Notes under the pieces: model-generated
Told to the model about the DNA's origin: nothing
Databases searched by the model: none
The model's input: only the letters and a program-made list of their open reading frames with translations
Position numbers and translations under genes: made by a program
In this document: piece after piece, positions 46,069 to 55,600 of the stretch
Numbering within the stretch: the first letter of the stretch is position 1
How the letters are laid out: the number at the start of each line of letters is the position of its first letter
DNA from: Symbiodinium natans
Taxonomy: Eukaryota > Sar > Dinophyceae > Suessiales > Symbiodiniaceae
DNA: 64,000 nucleotides
NCBI GenBank assembly: GCA_905221605.1
Contig: CAJNDS010002525.1
Location: forward strand, 316,476-380,475
Direction of reading: 5' to 3'

Positions 46069-46562
46069 AGAAGTGCATTGACAACGTCGGCGATGTGATC
46101 GCGAAGAACATATTTCATCGACTTTGCAGTACACATCGCCGCGCGACTACGCAGGACGTAACTGAGTGACGACTGCCTTATGTTCGAGCGAATTGTTGTT
46201 ACAGAAGGATTCAATTTCCTGGAAGTCGATCACCAGACCTGCTTGGTACAGAGGCTTTGGTCGGAGAGGCGCACGTGTACTTATAAGATCTTATAAGTTT
46301 TAGCGCAGTTAAGTCCGAATAGTTTGCGTTCATGTTTCTCTGAGGTCGAAACTTTCGATCAATTTGCCGCGAGCGAAGCACACACAAGCCCTCGAGCTCC
46401 ACCAGCATCTTGGATATATTCAATGCTCAAAGAAATAATATAGCAGCCCAAAGTACGAGTGCGTGTTCTTCTGTCGAGACTGTAGCAAGACAACATGTCA
46501 CTGAAAGCGCACACGTGTGTCTAGATCAATATATTATATCATGAGGTCATCGTGACTTGCTC

Positions 46563-46699
46563 GACATTGTGCAATGCACCGGCTTCAAGGTGACGTACAG
46601 TCGCGACGGCCCATTCTGGAGTGCAACCGACAACGACACGTCTCTGATTTCGTTCTGCACACACTTCTGGGCAAAACAACCAGGTCACTGCGAGCAGTA
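46563..46699 (+). other. Exon-like block, first copy of a duplicated pair
   Basis: Reads DLLDIVQCTGFKVTYSRDGP and continues FWSATDNDTSL to a TAA. It aligns with the downstream block (LIDAIRSHGVKVPYSCDGPF), so the two are tandemly duplicated coding segments. This copy loses similarity after about 40 residues. Confidence 0.4.
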
Positions 46700-46973
46700 A
46701 ATAAAACAATTCAGAGTTTTAACACTGTGATGCATAAAGCATATAACAATGCAGAGTAAGTAAAGCGCAATAATTCGGAAAACACATAGCGCCTTAACGG
46801 TGTGCATCTGGATCGGCGCAACCTTGGAAGTTGAGTTGGCACTTCTGCGTGCCCACAGCCCGAACCGCCAACCGAAAGAGTCACGTAGGTTAAGGGTTTT
46901 GGACTCGTAACTTTTGAATAGTGACAAATGCCTATAGTCAGTTCATCAAGCAAGCAGTGCGTCATGCGCAGGT

Positions 46974-47372
46974 CAGAAGAAGTTCGCTGAAGTTTGCCTG
47001 ATCGACGCCATCCGATCACACGGCGTAAAGGTCCCTTACAGCTGCGACGGACCTTTCTGGGCACTCAGAAACGGCAACGAAATGCTGCTTCCATTCGAGA
47101 CACTCAGCAGAACTTGTATTGCAATGTATTCAATCCCTATAACTGCACGAGCCAGCAAACTAAGGAAGCGCCTGACACCGGTGCCTACCAAAAGCCTATC
47201 ATCTTTCGGCGAATACATCGTTTTGGCTGACAATCACTTCGTAGCTGTTCGCGTTGACGAGAATGGCTGCGAAATTAATTTCACCAAGCAGCGACATTTA
47301 TGGGAACGAGCGTGTCTCTCGAACACGGAGGCACTTTGCGAATTATCTCTAATCGATAAAATTGCATGCTGA
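46974..47372 (+). other. Exon-like block with a peptidase-like His motif
   Basis: Follows a GTCAG edge and stays open for about 130 codons to a TGA: KKFAEVCLIDAIRSHGVKVP, YSCDGPFWALRNGNEMLL, then SSFGEYIVLADNHFVAVRVD and ENG. The NHFVAVRV segment resembles the active-site His strand of papain-like or C39-like peptidases and recalls the HCVAVQF motif in the large fusion protein downstream. An upstream catalytic Cys is not obvious, though YSCDG is a candidate. Probably an exon of a mobile-element gene or a relic of one. Confidence 0.4.
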
Positions 47373-48044
47373 GATTACGTCAGGCTACCTGGTGGAGATG
47401 TCCATTTACGAGAGTCGTCTACTTGAATCCCAAGCAAGCGTACAAAATCTACCGCTTGCAGGCGCTGTTCAGTCGTGTAGCTCGTATTTTTAAAGCGCTC
47501 TGCTACGTCAGGCGGGATCTTCTGTGGACATCCTAGACATCTCTGAGGATTCTCAGGGCTCTGGCCTCGAGTCAGAACCTAAGAAACCAATACATATTGG
47601 CGCACGTACCCATAAACTCATGTGGCGTTTGCTCACGACAATCTTCGTAGGCCTTGGATGAAAAGAGCTTTGCGCAGAGACTTGGTGGTACACGGCGGAG
47701 ACGTGCCAAGTCCAAGAACAAAGACACTGCAAGATGTGATCTTGGACATTCCGGGCATGCTGGAGGCGACATTTAGCAAGCGCAGTATCTTCAAGTCATT
47801 GTTATGTCACATGCAAAACAAATATGTCAGGCTTTCTGCAGTGCAAGACAAGACAGTCAGGCCTTGCGCGTTGCATGTCTTCGTCAGTAGATCATCAGTT
47901 TCGTCACATGCGAAATTATTGACAGACCCCGACCTTGTCTAGCAGCTCGACGATGAAGGCCTATGATTCTGCTTTTGTGTTGAGTACAGCGCAGCGCTTC
48001 GCGTGTGACAAGTTCACGGATGCGAGGCATGCGTGCTTCTGTTT

Positions 48045-48340
48045 TAAATAAGTCAACAGGCAAACTCAACTGTATCAACGTCGAGATCGTCAAGAACATC
48101 CAGTGCAAATGCTGCATGCTTAAGCGTGTTGCAAGTGCTTTCATGCAGCAAAAGAACATCAATTGATTATATTTTCTCAAAACTCAGCTTGCTCGTGTAA
48201 AAAGCGTGCCTGTTCCTATTTTTATAAGTCAAAAAGGCAGACTCGGCTGCGTCTTCAACGTCTCGTTCGTCAAGAACATCCCGTGCAAAGGCTGCGTGCA
48301 TGAGCATATTGCAAATGCTTGCATACGGGCAAAGTTACTT
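48045..48340 (+). repeat. Tandem duplication of about 175 bp
   Basis: ATAAGTCAACAGGCAAACTC at 48,048 and ATAAGTCAAAAAGGCAGACT at 48,223 begin two copies sharing CGTCAAGAACATCC, GTGCAAA and GCAAxTGCTT. The second copy lies at the start of the next reading frame and may be exonic. Confidence 0.6.
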
Positions 48341-48381
48341 CAAGTGTCTGTAATTTGCATGAATATGCTTGCGTGTGTGCA

Positions 48382-48880
48382 GGCAACTTCGGCTTCTAGC
48401 CAAACATCTACAGCATCCATAGATTTGGAGCCCAAGGCAGGAAATAGTATCCTACGAGTGTCTGCAGCTATCGGAATGAGCAGCCCATCTGCACTTGTAA
48501 ATCTGCTTGGAACCACGCTTCAGGCGCAGCCTTCTTCGTACAAAATTCCAAGCAACTTCGAGCCTTTCCACCCTGGTTCACATTTGGAGTGGAGATTAAA
48601 AGATGAATGGGCTGTTTTTCGTAGAAGCCAATGCACGCCTCGACCAACGCTGAACTCAATCAGCGATTGCAACGTTGGGGATTTTCGTGATCGATATGAA
48701 GCGTGGCAGCTACATCCTCAACATCCCCTCATCAGACAATTGGGGTTTCCACGCGGCTTTCCCGGCGCAATGCTGTACTGCCCTTCACTGAAAACAGCGT
48801 TTTGGTCGGATACGATCAAAGATTCACGGGCGATGCTGCGGGAGTTCGACGATATTTTGACTACGATGTCGTCCAGAAGG
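48382..48880 (+). other. Probable exon of an unknown island gene
   Basis: A GTGTGCAG acceptor is followed by a frame of about 165 codons reading ATSASSQTSTASIDLEPKAG and on to FRDRYEAWQLHPQHPLIRQL, then GFPRGFPGAMLYCPSLK. The frame is open further upstream to an ATG at 48,206, but that part overlaps the 175-bp duplication. A GC-type donor after AGAAG near 48,878 would end it before the TAG. No family recognised. It is on the same strand as, and just upstream of, the F-box frame, and could belong to the same transcript. Confidence 0.4.
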
Positions 48881-49397
48881 CGCACTTTGCGGTAGTAAAA
48901 CCCAACACGCACTTGACATTGCGCACAGTGGTTCAATTCATTCATCAAACAATCAATGTCTTAAATTTTGTGAGGTGGTCTCGACGCAAGGCAACACCGC
49001 TCACATCTTTGCAGGCTTCGCCGCGGACTGCCTGCAATTTTGCGCAGCTGAGAAATTCAGTAGCAAAACTTTATTAACAACACCAGCATTGCGAATATGC
49101 ATTTCAGAATCTGCGCTTGCGAGGACGTCCAGCAGCTATGTAGCAACGTCGTCAACATCTTCTGATGCAAGGTCACGCGGGACAATTACTACACAAAGAT
49201 GCTTGTTTGTGTATTGCGCGGCATCATCTGAGAAAGCAAGCGCATGTCGAATCCTGCAGGTGCGAGAGAAGTGATGCCGCGGCCGACTTCCAGCCTATAA
49301 CCAAAGCACCGAATCTCAGCAGAAATATCAAACTCAATGCCTCACACGTTTGCAACTAATGACATCATAAACAGAATAGTACAACATTGGTGAACAA

Positions 49398-52307
49398 GTG
49401 GCACGCAGCTGCCAATACGTATGCACCTTCTTCGTCGTTTGCAGGCGATGGAATCGGCGTCAGGAGCAAGATGGCAAAGGAGGCGCTTCAGAGTTTTCGC
49501 AGGATTGCGTGCCGGCGATACACGAGACCTCCTCCACAAATCGACGATGCAGAATTTTTTTCTTCGGACAACGACGAAGTACACTTATTGGGATTTCGCC
49601 TGGCGAGGTTCCCTTTGACGTAGTCGCGCGGGCATACAACATCAACAGACCTGGCTGTCGAGCTTTGCCTGCAATCCTATTCGACAAAGAAGTGCGTACC
49701 CTCATGTTCATGGCAGTGCCTTTCTACCCACTGGGAACTACACGCATCTCATTCTGTTTATTTGAGTTAGGCGACGCCGGAATCGAGCAAGCAGTAATCA
49801 TTCCTTTCTTACCTTATCCCAGTTGGGACGGCATTTGGTCGTATCTCGACATTGCTTTCGGATTTCTGAAAACGCGCGGAAACAGATACCGCCTTGAAGT
49901 TGGTGAATGTTGCCTTCAAGAAAGCGATGATATATCCTGGCTGCCAGTTGGCTGTCATGTACGACTGACAAGTGAACGCCGCTCAACGCAAATAGCACTT
50001 CCGCCATTGGCAGGATCTGCGTTCGCCTGGCCAGAAACGGAAGACATGTTCGTCCGCTGGTTTCAGAGCGAGCATACAATTCTGAAAGCTGCCATGTGCA
50101 GACGGCGACAACTTTGTTATGCTTGCGGCCGCAGAGTTTCGGATTTTGATTACAAGAAGTACATCGGCTGCGCGAGACAAGGAACGCTGGGGCAGCATTG
50201 TGCCGATACATGCAGTGATGTGTCGCATCTAATCCGACCACGCGGGCCTGCAAAAACACAGTATGAAATTCAGATTCCAATGTGCATCCATCCTGCACTT
50301 ATCAGTCTGTACCTGGGCACGCTACATGCTTTCGGTAATGACTTCGTGAATTTCGAACTACTGCCAGGCTCTACTGTCGGGAAGCCCATCTGGCAGGAAG
50401 CAGCAATTGTGTCCGGCTTCAGCAGAAAACAAAGCATGTCAGGTGACCCATGTGCAGATGATGAGGATGCTATGGGTGGCAGCACAGAGTGCGTCGCAAC
50501 AGAGTACTCTGTGAAGCATCATGAGAAAGACAGCGTCTTCGCTGCAGAACCCGCGCTCCGCAAATTTCTCGCGACGTCAGAGGCTGCCAACGCAGGGCTG
50601 TGCACGCAACTGGCATTCGAACGTGTTCATTGCCGTGACGAATGCTATCAGTGCATCGAAAACGGCTCTGACGATAGCTGCCTTGCCGCGGATCTCATGA
50701 GAGTGGCGTGCTGCCTGCAAGCCCAACAAAAGCAAGTTCATGAGCAAGATGATGCGAGTACAGCTGCTGTGCTGGCAGCAAATGCGCAGGGTAACAAGCG
50801 CTGGGACGCAGACGACTTCGACGGCATCGGAGGCAGTCTTCCTCTGGATGTTGTCAGAGATCTAACCCTGTTTCATTTTTCGCCAGCTCATCTCAGGACA
50901 CTGGCTTCCACCTGCCGAGCACTGAAGGAGGCCGTGCGAGACTCTAGTCGTTGGCAGAACAGAGTCTTGTACTTAGAGGGGGACGAGTTCCATGATCGCT
51001 CTGTAATCAACTCGATCCTACCTATTTGCAACATCGCAAGCGCGGCAAGTGTGAGATGCAGGCAACTTTGTTTATTCCCAACTATGCCGCAAAACATCTA
51101 TGTTAGTATGCCAGTGCAGCGTATGCGCTTGCCTGGCAACGTCGGAACGGACATTCTCGGTTTCCACTCCATAGGTCCGATGATGGGAAGAGCAACGTTC
51201 GACCTCATCCTCCCTGCATCTACTTGTGGCCTTTACATGGGCGTTAAGGAATGGCGGGGAATCAAGAGATCATATTGTCGTATAGACAATCTATTCAGAA
51301 GCAACGCAACTTGGTCCTATGGCTTGAACGGCGAAATGCCTCGTCCTCATTACGGCAGAGAACGGCATCAGATTCGAGCAGACACCGTCCACAACTTCGC
51401 GCTCGAGTGGAGCAGCCATTGCTTTGAAGTCTCACTCGATAACGTCGGGGTGACTAGAATTACCACAAACGCCAACGGCATGGAGATGGCGCCTCCCTTA
51501 GCAGAAGTGTTCGTGTGGCTGTACAGGCGAACACACGCAGACGATTTCCAGCCAAGCTTCAGGTCTAAGCCATCTCCTTTATCTCACACTGCGACAGTGA
51601 AGTGCAGCATCTGCGCGCAGACGAGATGCATCACTGCAACACGTTGGAGAGTCTGCCCGACGTGTTCGACATGGATGTGCCACAGGCATGTGCTACATCA
51701 CCCAGACCGCTTATGCCCTTTCTGTCCTGCTCAACTTCAGGATGCTCTCGGGGGCAGTAGCGACTACTTGTCAGTTACAGTTTCTGCTGCGGCGAAGCTT
51801 GAGGCTGACAAGTTTCCCTACGTGCACGCAGCCACATACTATAAAAGAATGCAATGGCATCTCCAATCTGATTGCAAGTTCCATGGCGTCATAAACAAGA
51901 TCCTGCGCAAGCACGCGGATGTTTGGAACAACATGCCTGAGGCACTGTACTTGCTGCCTGATCCGGATGAGAAAACCAGTATGGCCAAGCGACAGTGGGA
52001 ACAAGTTCTCCACAGAGCGAGAATCATATTGGACTTGCTGCACCAAGGCCAAGACGTCGTGTTATACCATTTCATTTACGATCAGGCTCGCCGCTTGAGG
52101 CCAGATCTCGGCGATACTCTCTTGCATTGTCCTCACCCGACTTCATTTTCTTCCTTAGAAGAGTGGAGACGTGTGGCCCTGCGTTATGCTCTGGAGATCC
52201 ACGTATCGCTGGCAGAAGCTCGCTGTGAACACGCAGCCAGAGTACTCCAGAAAGTTGCAACGTCTCAATCAATCGCGTCTTGGCACTGCAGAATGTATAA
52301 GTTCTAA
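49398..52307 (+). CDS. F-box / SPRY-like / RING-like protein carrying a helicase-derived segment
   Basis: A 969-codon frame. Its first 75 codons may be wrong, because an alternative frame after a TTTGCAG acceptor at 49,443 also looks coding. Seen in order: an unknown N-terminal domain with a Cys pair (LCYACGRR, C240/C243); residues 375-470, which align with residues 837-935 of the large fusion protein (EKDSVFAAEPALRKFLATSE against EKDGIFAADPSLNKFLATSQ); an F-box-like helix set at 476-525 (LPLDVVRDLTL, LASTCRALKEAV); a SPRY-like stretch about 590-720 (WSYGLNGEMP, IRADTVHNFALEW); and a RING-like metal site at 736-777 with C-x2-C, C-x2-C, CHRH and CPFC. F-box and RING proteins act in ubiquitin ligases. 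A role in modifying host or element proteins is inference. It ends 319 bases before the fusion gene's likely start. Confidence 0.65.
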   Translation: MARSCQYVCTFFVVCRRWNRRQEQDGKGGASEFSQDCVPAIHETSSTNRRCRIFFFGQRRSTLIGISPGEVPFDVVARAYNINRPGCRALPAILFDKEVRTLMFMAVPFYPLGTTRISFCLFELGDAGIEQAVIIPFLPYPSWDGIWSYLDIAFGFLKTRGNRYRLEVGECCLQESDDISWLPVGCHVRLTSERRSTQIALPPLAGSAFAWPETEDMFVRWFQSEHTILKAAMCRRRQLCYACGRRVSDFDYKKYIGCARQGTLGQHCADTCSDVSHLIRPRGPAKTQYEIQIPMCIHPALISLYLGTLHAFGNDFVNFELLPGSTVGKPIWQEAAIVSGFSRKQSMSGDPCADDEDAMGGSTECVATEYSVKHHEKDSVFAAEPALRKFLATSEAANAGLCTQLAFERVHCRDECYQCIENGSDDSCLAADLMRVACCLQAQQKQVHEQDDASTAAVLAANAQGNKRWDADDFDGIGGSLPLDVVRDLTLFHFSPAHLRTLASTCRALKEAVRDSSRWQNRVLYLEGDEFHDRSVINSILPICNIASAASVRCRQLCLFPTMPQNIYVSMPVQRMRLPGNVGTDILGFHSIGPMMGRATFDLILPASTCGLYMGVKEWRGIKRSYCRIDNLFRSNATWSYGLNGEMPRPHYGRERHQIRADTVHNFALEWSSHCFEVSLDNVGVTRITTNANGMEMAPPLAEVFVWLYRRTHADDFQPSFRSKPSPLSHTATVKCSICAQTRCITATRWRVCPTCSTWMCHRHVLHHPDRLCPFCPAQLQDALGGSSDYLSVTVSAAAKLEADKFPYVHAATYYKRMQWHLQSDCKFHGVINKILRKHADVWNNMPEALYLLPDPDEKTSMAKRQWEQVLHRARIILDLLHQGQDVVLYHFIYDQARRLRPDLGDTLLHCPHPTSFSSLEEWRRVALRYALEIHVSLAEARCEHAARVLQKVATSQSIASWHCRMYKF

Positions 52308-52430
52308 TGCACTTTTACTACTTGAGCGCAGCTGTATAGATTGCATTCGTTTTTGTGTGTTCATCGTTTCCCCAGCGATCAAAGTGATTGCATCCGCGCG
52401 ACCGTGTCGAGGATCAAACCAACAAATTTG

Positions 52431-52483
52431 CAGACGATGATCTCGACGGTCTGGGTGGATCAGTGCCTGGTTGCAAATTAAAC
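52431..52483 (+). other. Small duplicated exon remnant
   Basis: After an AATTTGCAG acceptor, DDLDGLGGSVPG repeats the DDFDGIGGSLPL segment found at the head of the F-box region (about 50,813), then stops. It looks like a degenerate second copy of that exon start, another sign of local duplication. Confidence 0.45.
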
Positions 52484-52625
52484 TAGGTCCTGTTACCTTC
52501 ATAGACACATAATGTCGTTTACCTTCGTTAAAATGCGACTACGCAATTATTAGAATGCGCGCCTGAATCAAACCTGATCATTTGCTCAGGACGGTCAAGA
52601 ATCAGATCATGAAAGCGAAGAAGCC

Positions 52626-55600
52626 ATGGACGTTACTGACGTTTCTGCGGCAGGACTGCGAGTTGTCTTTGTATTTTTCTCAGAGAGTGTGACATAGAAA
52701 ACATAGGCAGTCCTGCACGAAGGAGGCTGGACTCACCCCCTCGATTCAATTGTGGGTGAAGTTCTTCGTCGCGACCCCATACCTCGGATTTTTCAAATGC
52801 CCTCTCAGCCTGAGACCGCAGCGACAGCGTCCTTGAGCGCATGTACGGATCTGGCCAGAATCAATCACTTTCCCACCGATGAGTTCTTGCGCTTCGAGTC
52901 AGAGGGACACAAGTACTTCTACAACGACACAGTCGTCGGATGCAGCGCTACCTGGCTGGCTTGCATCTTGCCACGTGCGTAGTGAAATATATACATAGTA
53001 AGAGTTGGCAAAAAGCAACCTCTTAGCGTTTCTAAGTTATTTCGTCGAGGTTACCGCCCTGATACACGAGTTTTCCGAAGAGTTCGATGCTACACTTGCT
53101 TTACAAAAAATGAAGTCTGGTCGAAATTGGCCTCGAAAGGAATATATTGCGCCCGACGCAGACTTCAAACTTATTGGCGCCATGTTAATCGGCACGGACT
53201 TCTTCTACCAGGCAGATCTCGTTGAAGAGCTCAAGAAGACTCCGCCAGACCTCAGCAAGATTTGCGAATTGTTCGTTGCAAGCCGTGCGGAGCTGAACAC
53301 GTGGGACGAGATCATGGCGCATCTCGTGCTTCACGATAACGAGATTGCTGATACGTGGAATCTCAAAAGGGAAAGGGCAGCGAACTGCGGCACTTGGATG
53401 CATGCAATGCTTGAACATTTACTGAATGGCTATCAGATTTGTCCTGGCTGCATGGAGGGTGAGCTTAATGCTGCTATCCGCGCACTTGAAAAGATGGGCA
53501 ATGTCGAAGTATTTCGAACCGAATGGTGTGTTCATGCTCCGGAGGAGGACCTAGCTGGATCCATCGACGTGGTACTAAAAATCAAAGGTTCCAGTGAATT
53601 CATTGTGCTGGACTGGAAACGCAGCGAGAAGTTGAAGGATAAGTTCAATAGTTACGGCAAAAACATGAAAGTGCCGCTGCAAGAGGTGCCGGACTGTCAA
53701 GGACACCATTATCGTCTTCAATTGAACACCTACCGCTGGATCTTGGAGAGGTACTACGACATAAAAATTGTCAAGATGATAGTTGTCTGCGTGCACCCCA
53801 ACTATCTTCCAGACGGATTCATTGACGAAGTTCCGGATATGCAAGAATCTGTTTCGCAGCTTATGGATGTCAGAAGACAGCAGTTGCTTGCCAAAGCAGC
53901 AGAAACACGCGCGGACGTTGCAATTCCAGCTACAGAACCCTTTGAAGTTCGCTTGTCAGGAACTGCGGCACATGACGGCGATCATTTTGCCGATGAATTT
54001 AAAGCGGCTCTGAGTATTCTTTTGGATAATGACACTGACGAGGTGCCGCAGGCTGCAAAGAAACGGAGACGCATGCCAGGAGCTGACAAAACATCGGATC
54101 AGTTCCAATCTATGTTTGAGAAGTCAAAACACTGCATATCATCCGAGTTGAACCTCGTGACGCCTGACGTGAAGAACAGCAGCAGTGAGATTGTCAAGAG
54201 TACGAATGCATCTTTGGGTCAGCTCAGGCAGGTTTTTCCTACAGCGTCCGAAGAGCTCTTGCGACTTATTATGGTGGCCGCTTACATTTCTGAAAAAAAC
54301 ATTGCGGACAAGATTATGCTGTCAGATGCTGCCGCAGTTTTTTGGCTTGTGGAGGGCGGAAGACACGTTCGAGTTCATAAGGGCTTCTTACACATTTACA
54401 ACGACGACGGCTCTTTCGTGACGTTCGGAGGAATTCCTCCTGAGGCTGCGCTTCATCGGATATCGAATTTCTTCACTGAGTTGGAAGGAATCTACAGACG
54501 AATGAAAGATGATGTGCAGAGGAACAGTCAAGCCATCGCGACAGCGATCGTAAGCGATTCTCAAAACTTTCCAAGTGAAGCTGTATTTCTGGAGAATTGT
54601 CGGCGTGCTGCCAGAAGCAAAAAGAAAGTTCAAGCTGACGCGCGTCTCGACGCAGATCCGGATGAGCAACGTGCCTGTGAGGAAAATGAAACAAGCAATG
54701 ACTCATGGACCGATGACTTGGCTGAGAAGACTTGGAAAGTCTGCTGCGTTTTGAAGTTTGAGCTCATGCAGACGCGCATGATCTCGCTTATCGTGGAATG
54801 GTGCGAAACCGAAGACCAACGAGAGGCAGCGGTGTGCTACAATGATTCCTGCTTTGTGTACGATCGGCCAGGGTCAGAGCAACACATCGAGGCAGTCAGA
54901 AAAGGTCCGGCGAACAACTGCTACGTGCACATTCCACATAATTTGCTGGACCCTGTTCTCGATGCCAATATGAAGCGCTTGGAGCGATTTTACGAACAGA
55001 CATTCTGGTGTAACTTCAAGGTGTTTCAATGCTTTCAAGCAGCGCTCGCCTTGGCAAAGCGAGGATTGAACATCGACAGATGTTTCATAGGCATCTCTCC
55101 AGGCGGCGTTGGCCAGAGTCTGTATTCGTTACATCTTTCTGAGATGTACAAACAGCATCACATGTTCTTCGACCCAAATGTCTGGCACATGGAAGAAGAA
55201 CTACGGAAACAGGCTGAGTCGCTCGCTAAGTGCTTTATTTTGACTGGTCAGGAAGCGCCAGAAAGTAGCAAGAAGCTACACATAGATCTTTTCAAGAAGA
55301 CTATGTCTGGAGACGGCATTATGGGCCGCAAGCCGTATGGCTACACTACGCGAATGTGGCAGATCGTCGGCTGGAAGCGACTTGAAATGAACCGAATGAT
55401 GAACTTCGCTGGCGTCTCCGTTTCCAATTTTAATTCCATGTTCAGACGTGGATTTGTATGGAAAGCCAAAGCTCGCTTCATACATCAGAAGTTTCTCTGC
55501 AACTACCTCGATCATGAGAAAGACGGCATCTTTGCAGCAGACCCCAGCCTCAATAAGTTCCTTGCAACATCACAAGCCTCAGTGGCAGGTCTTCGAATAC

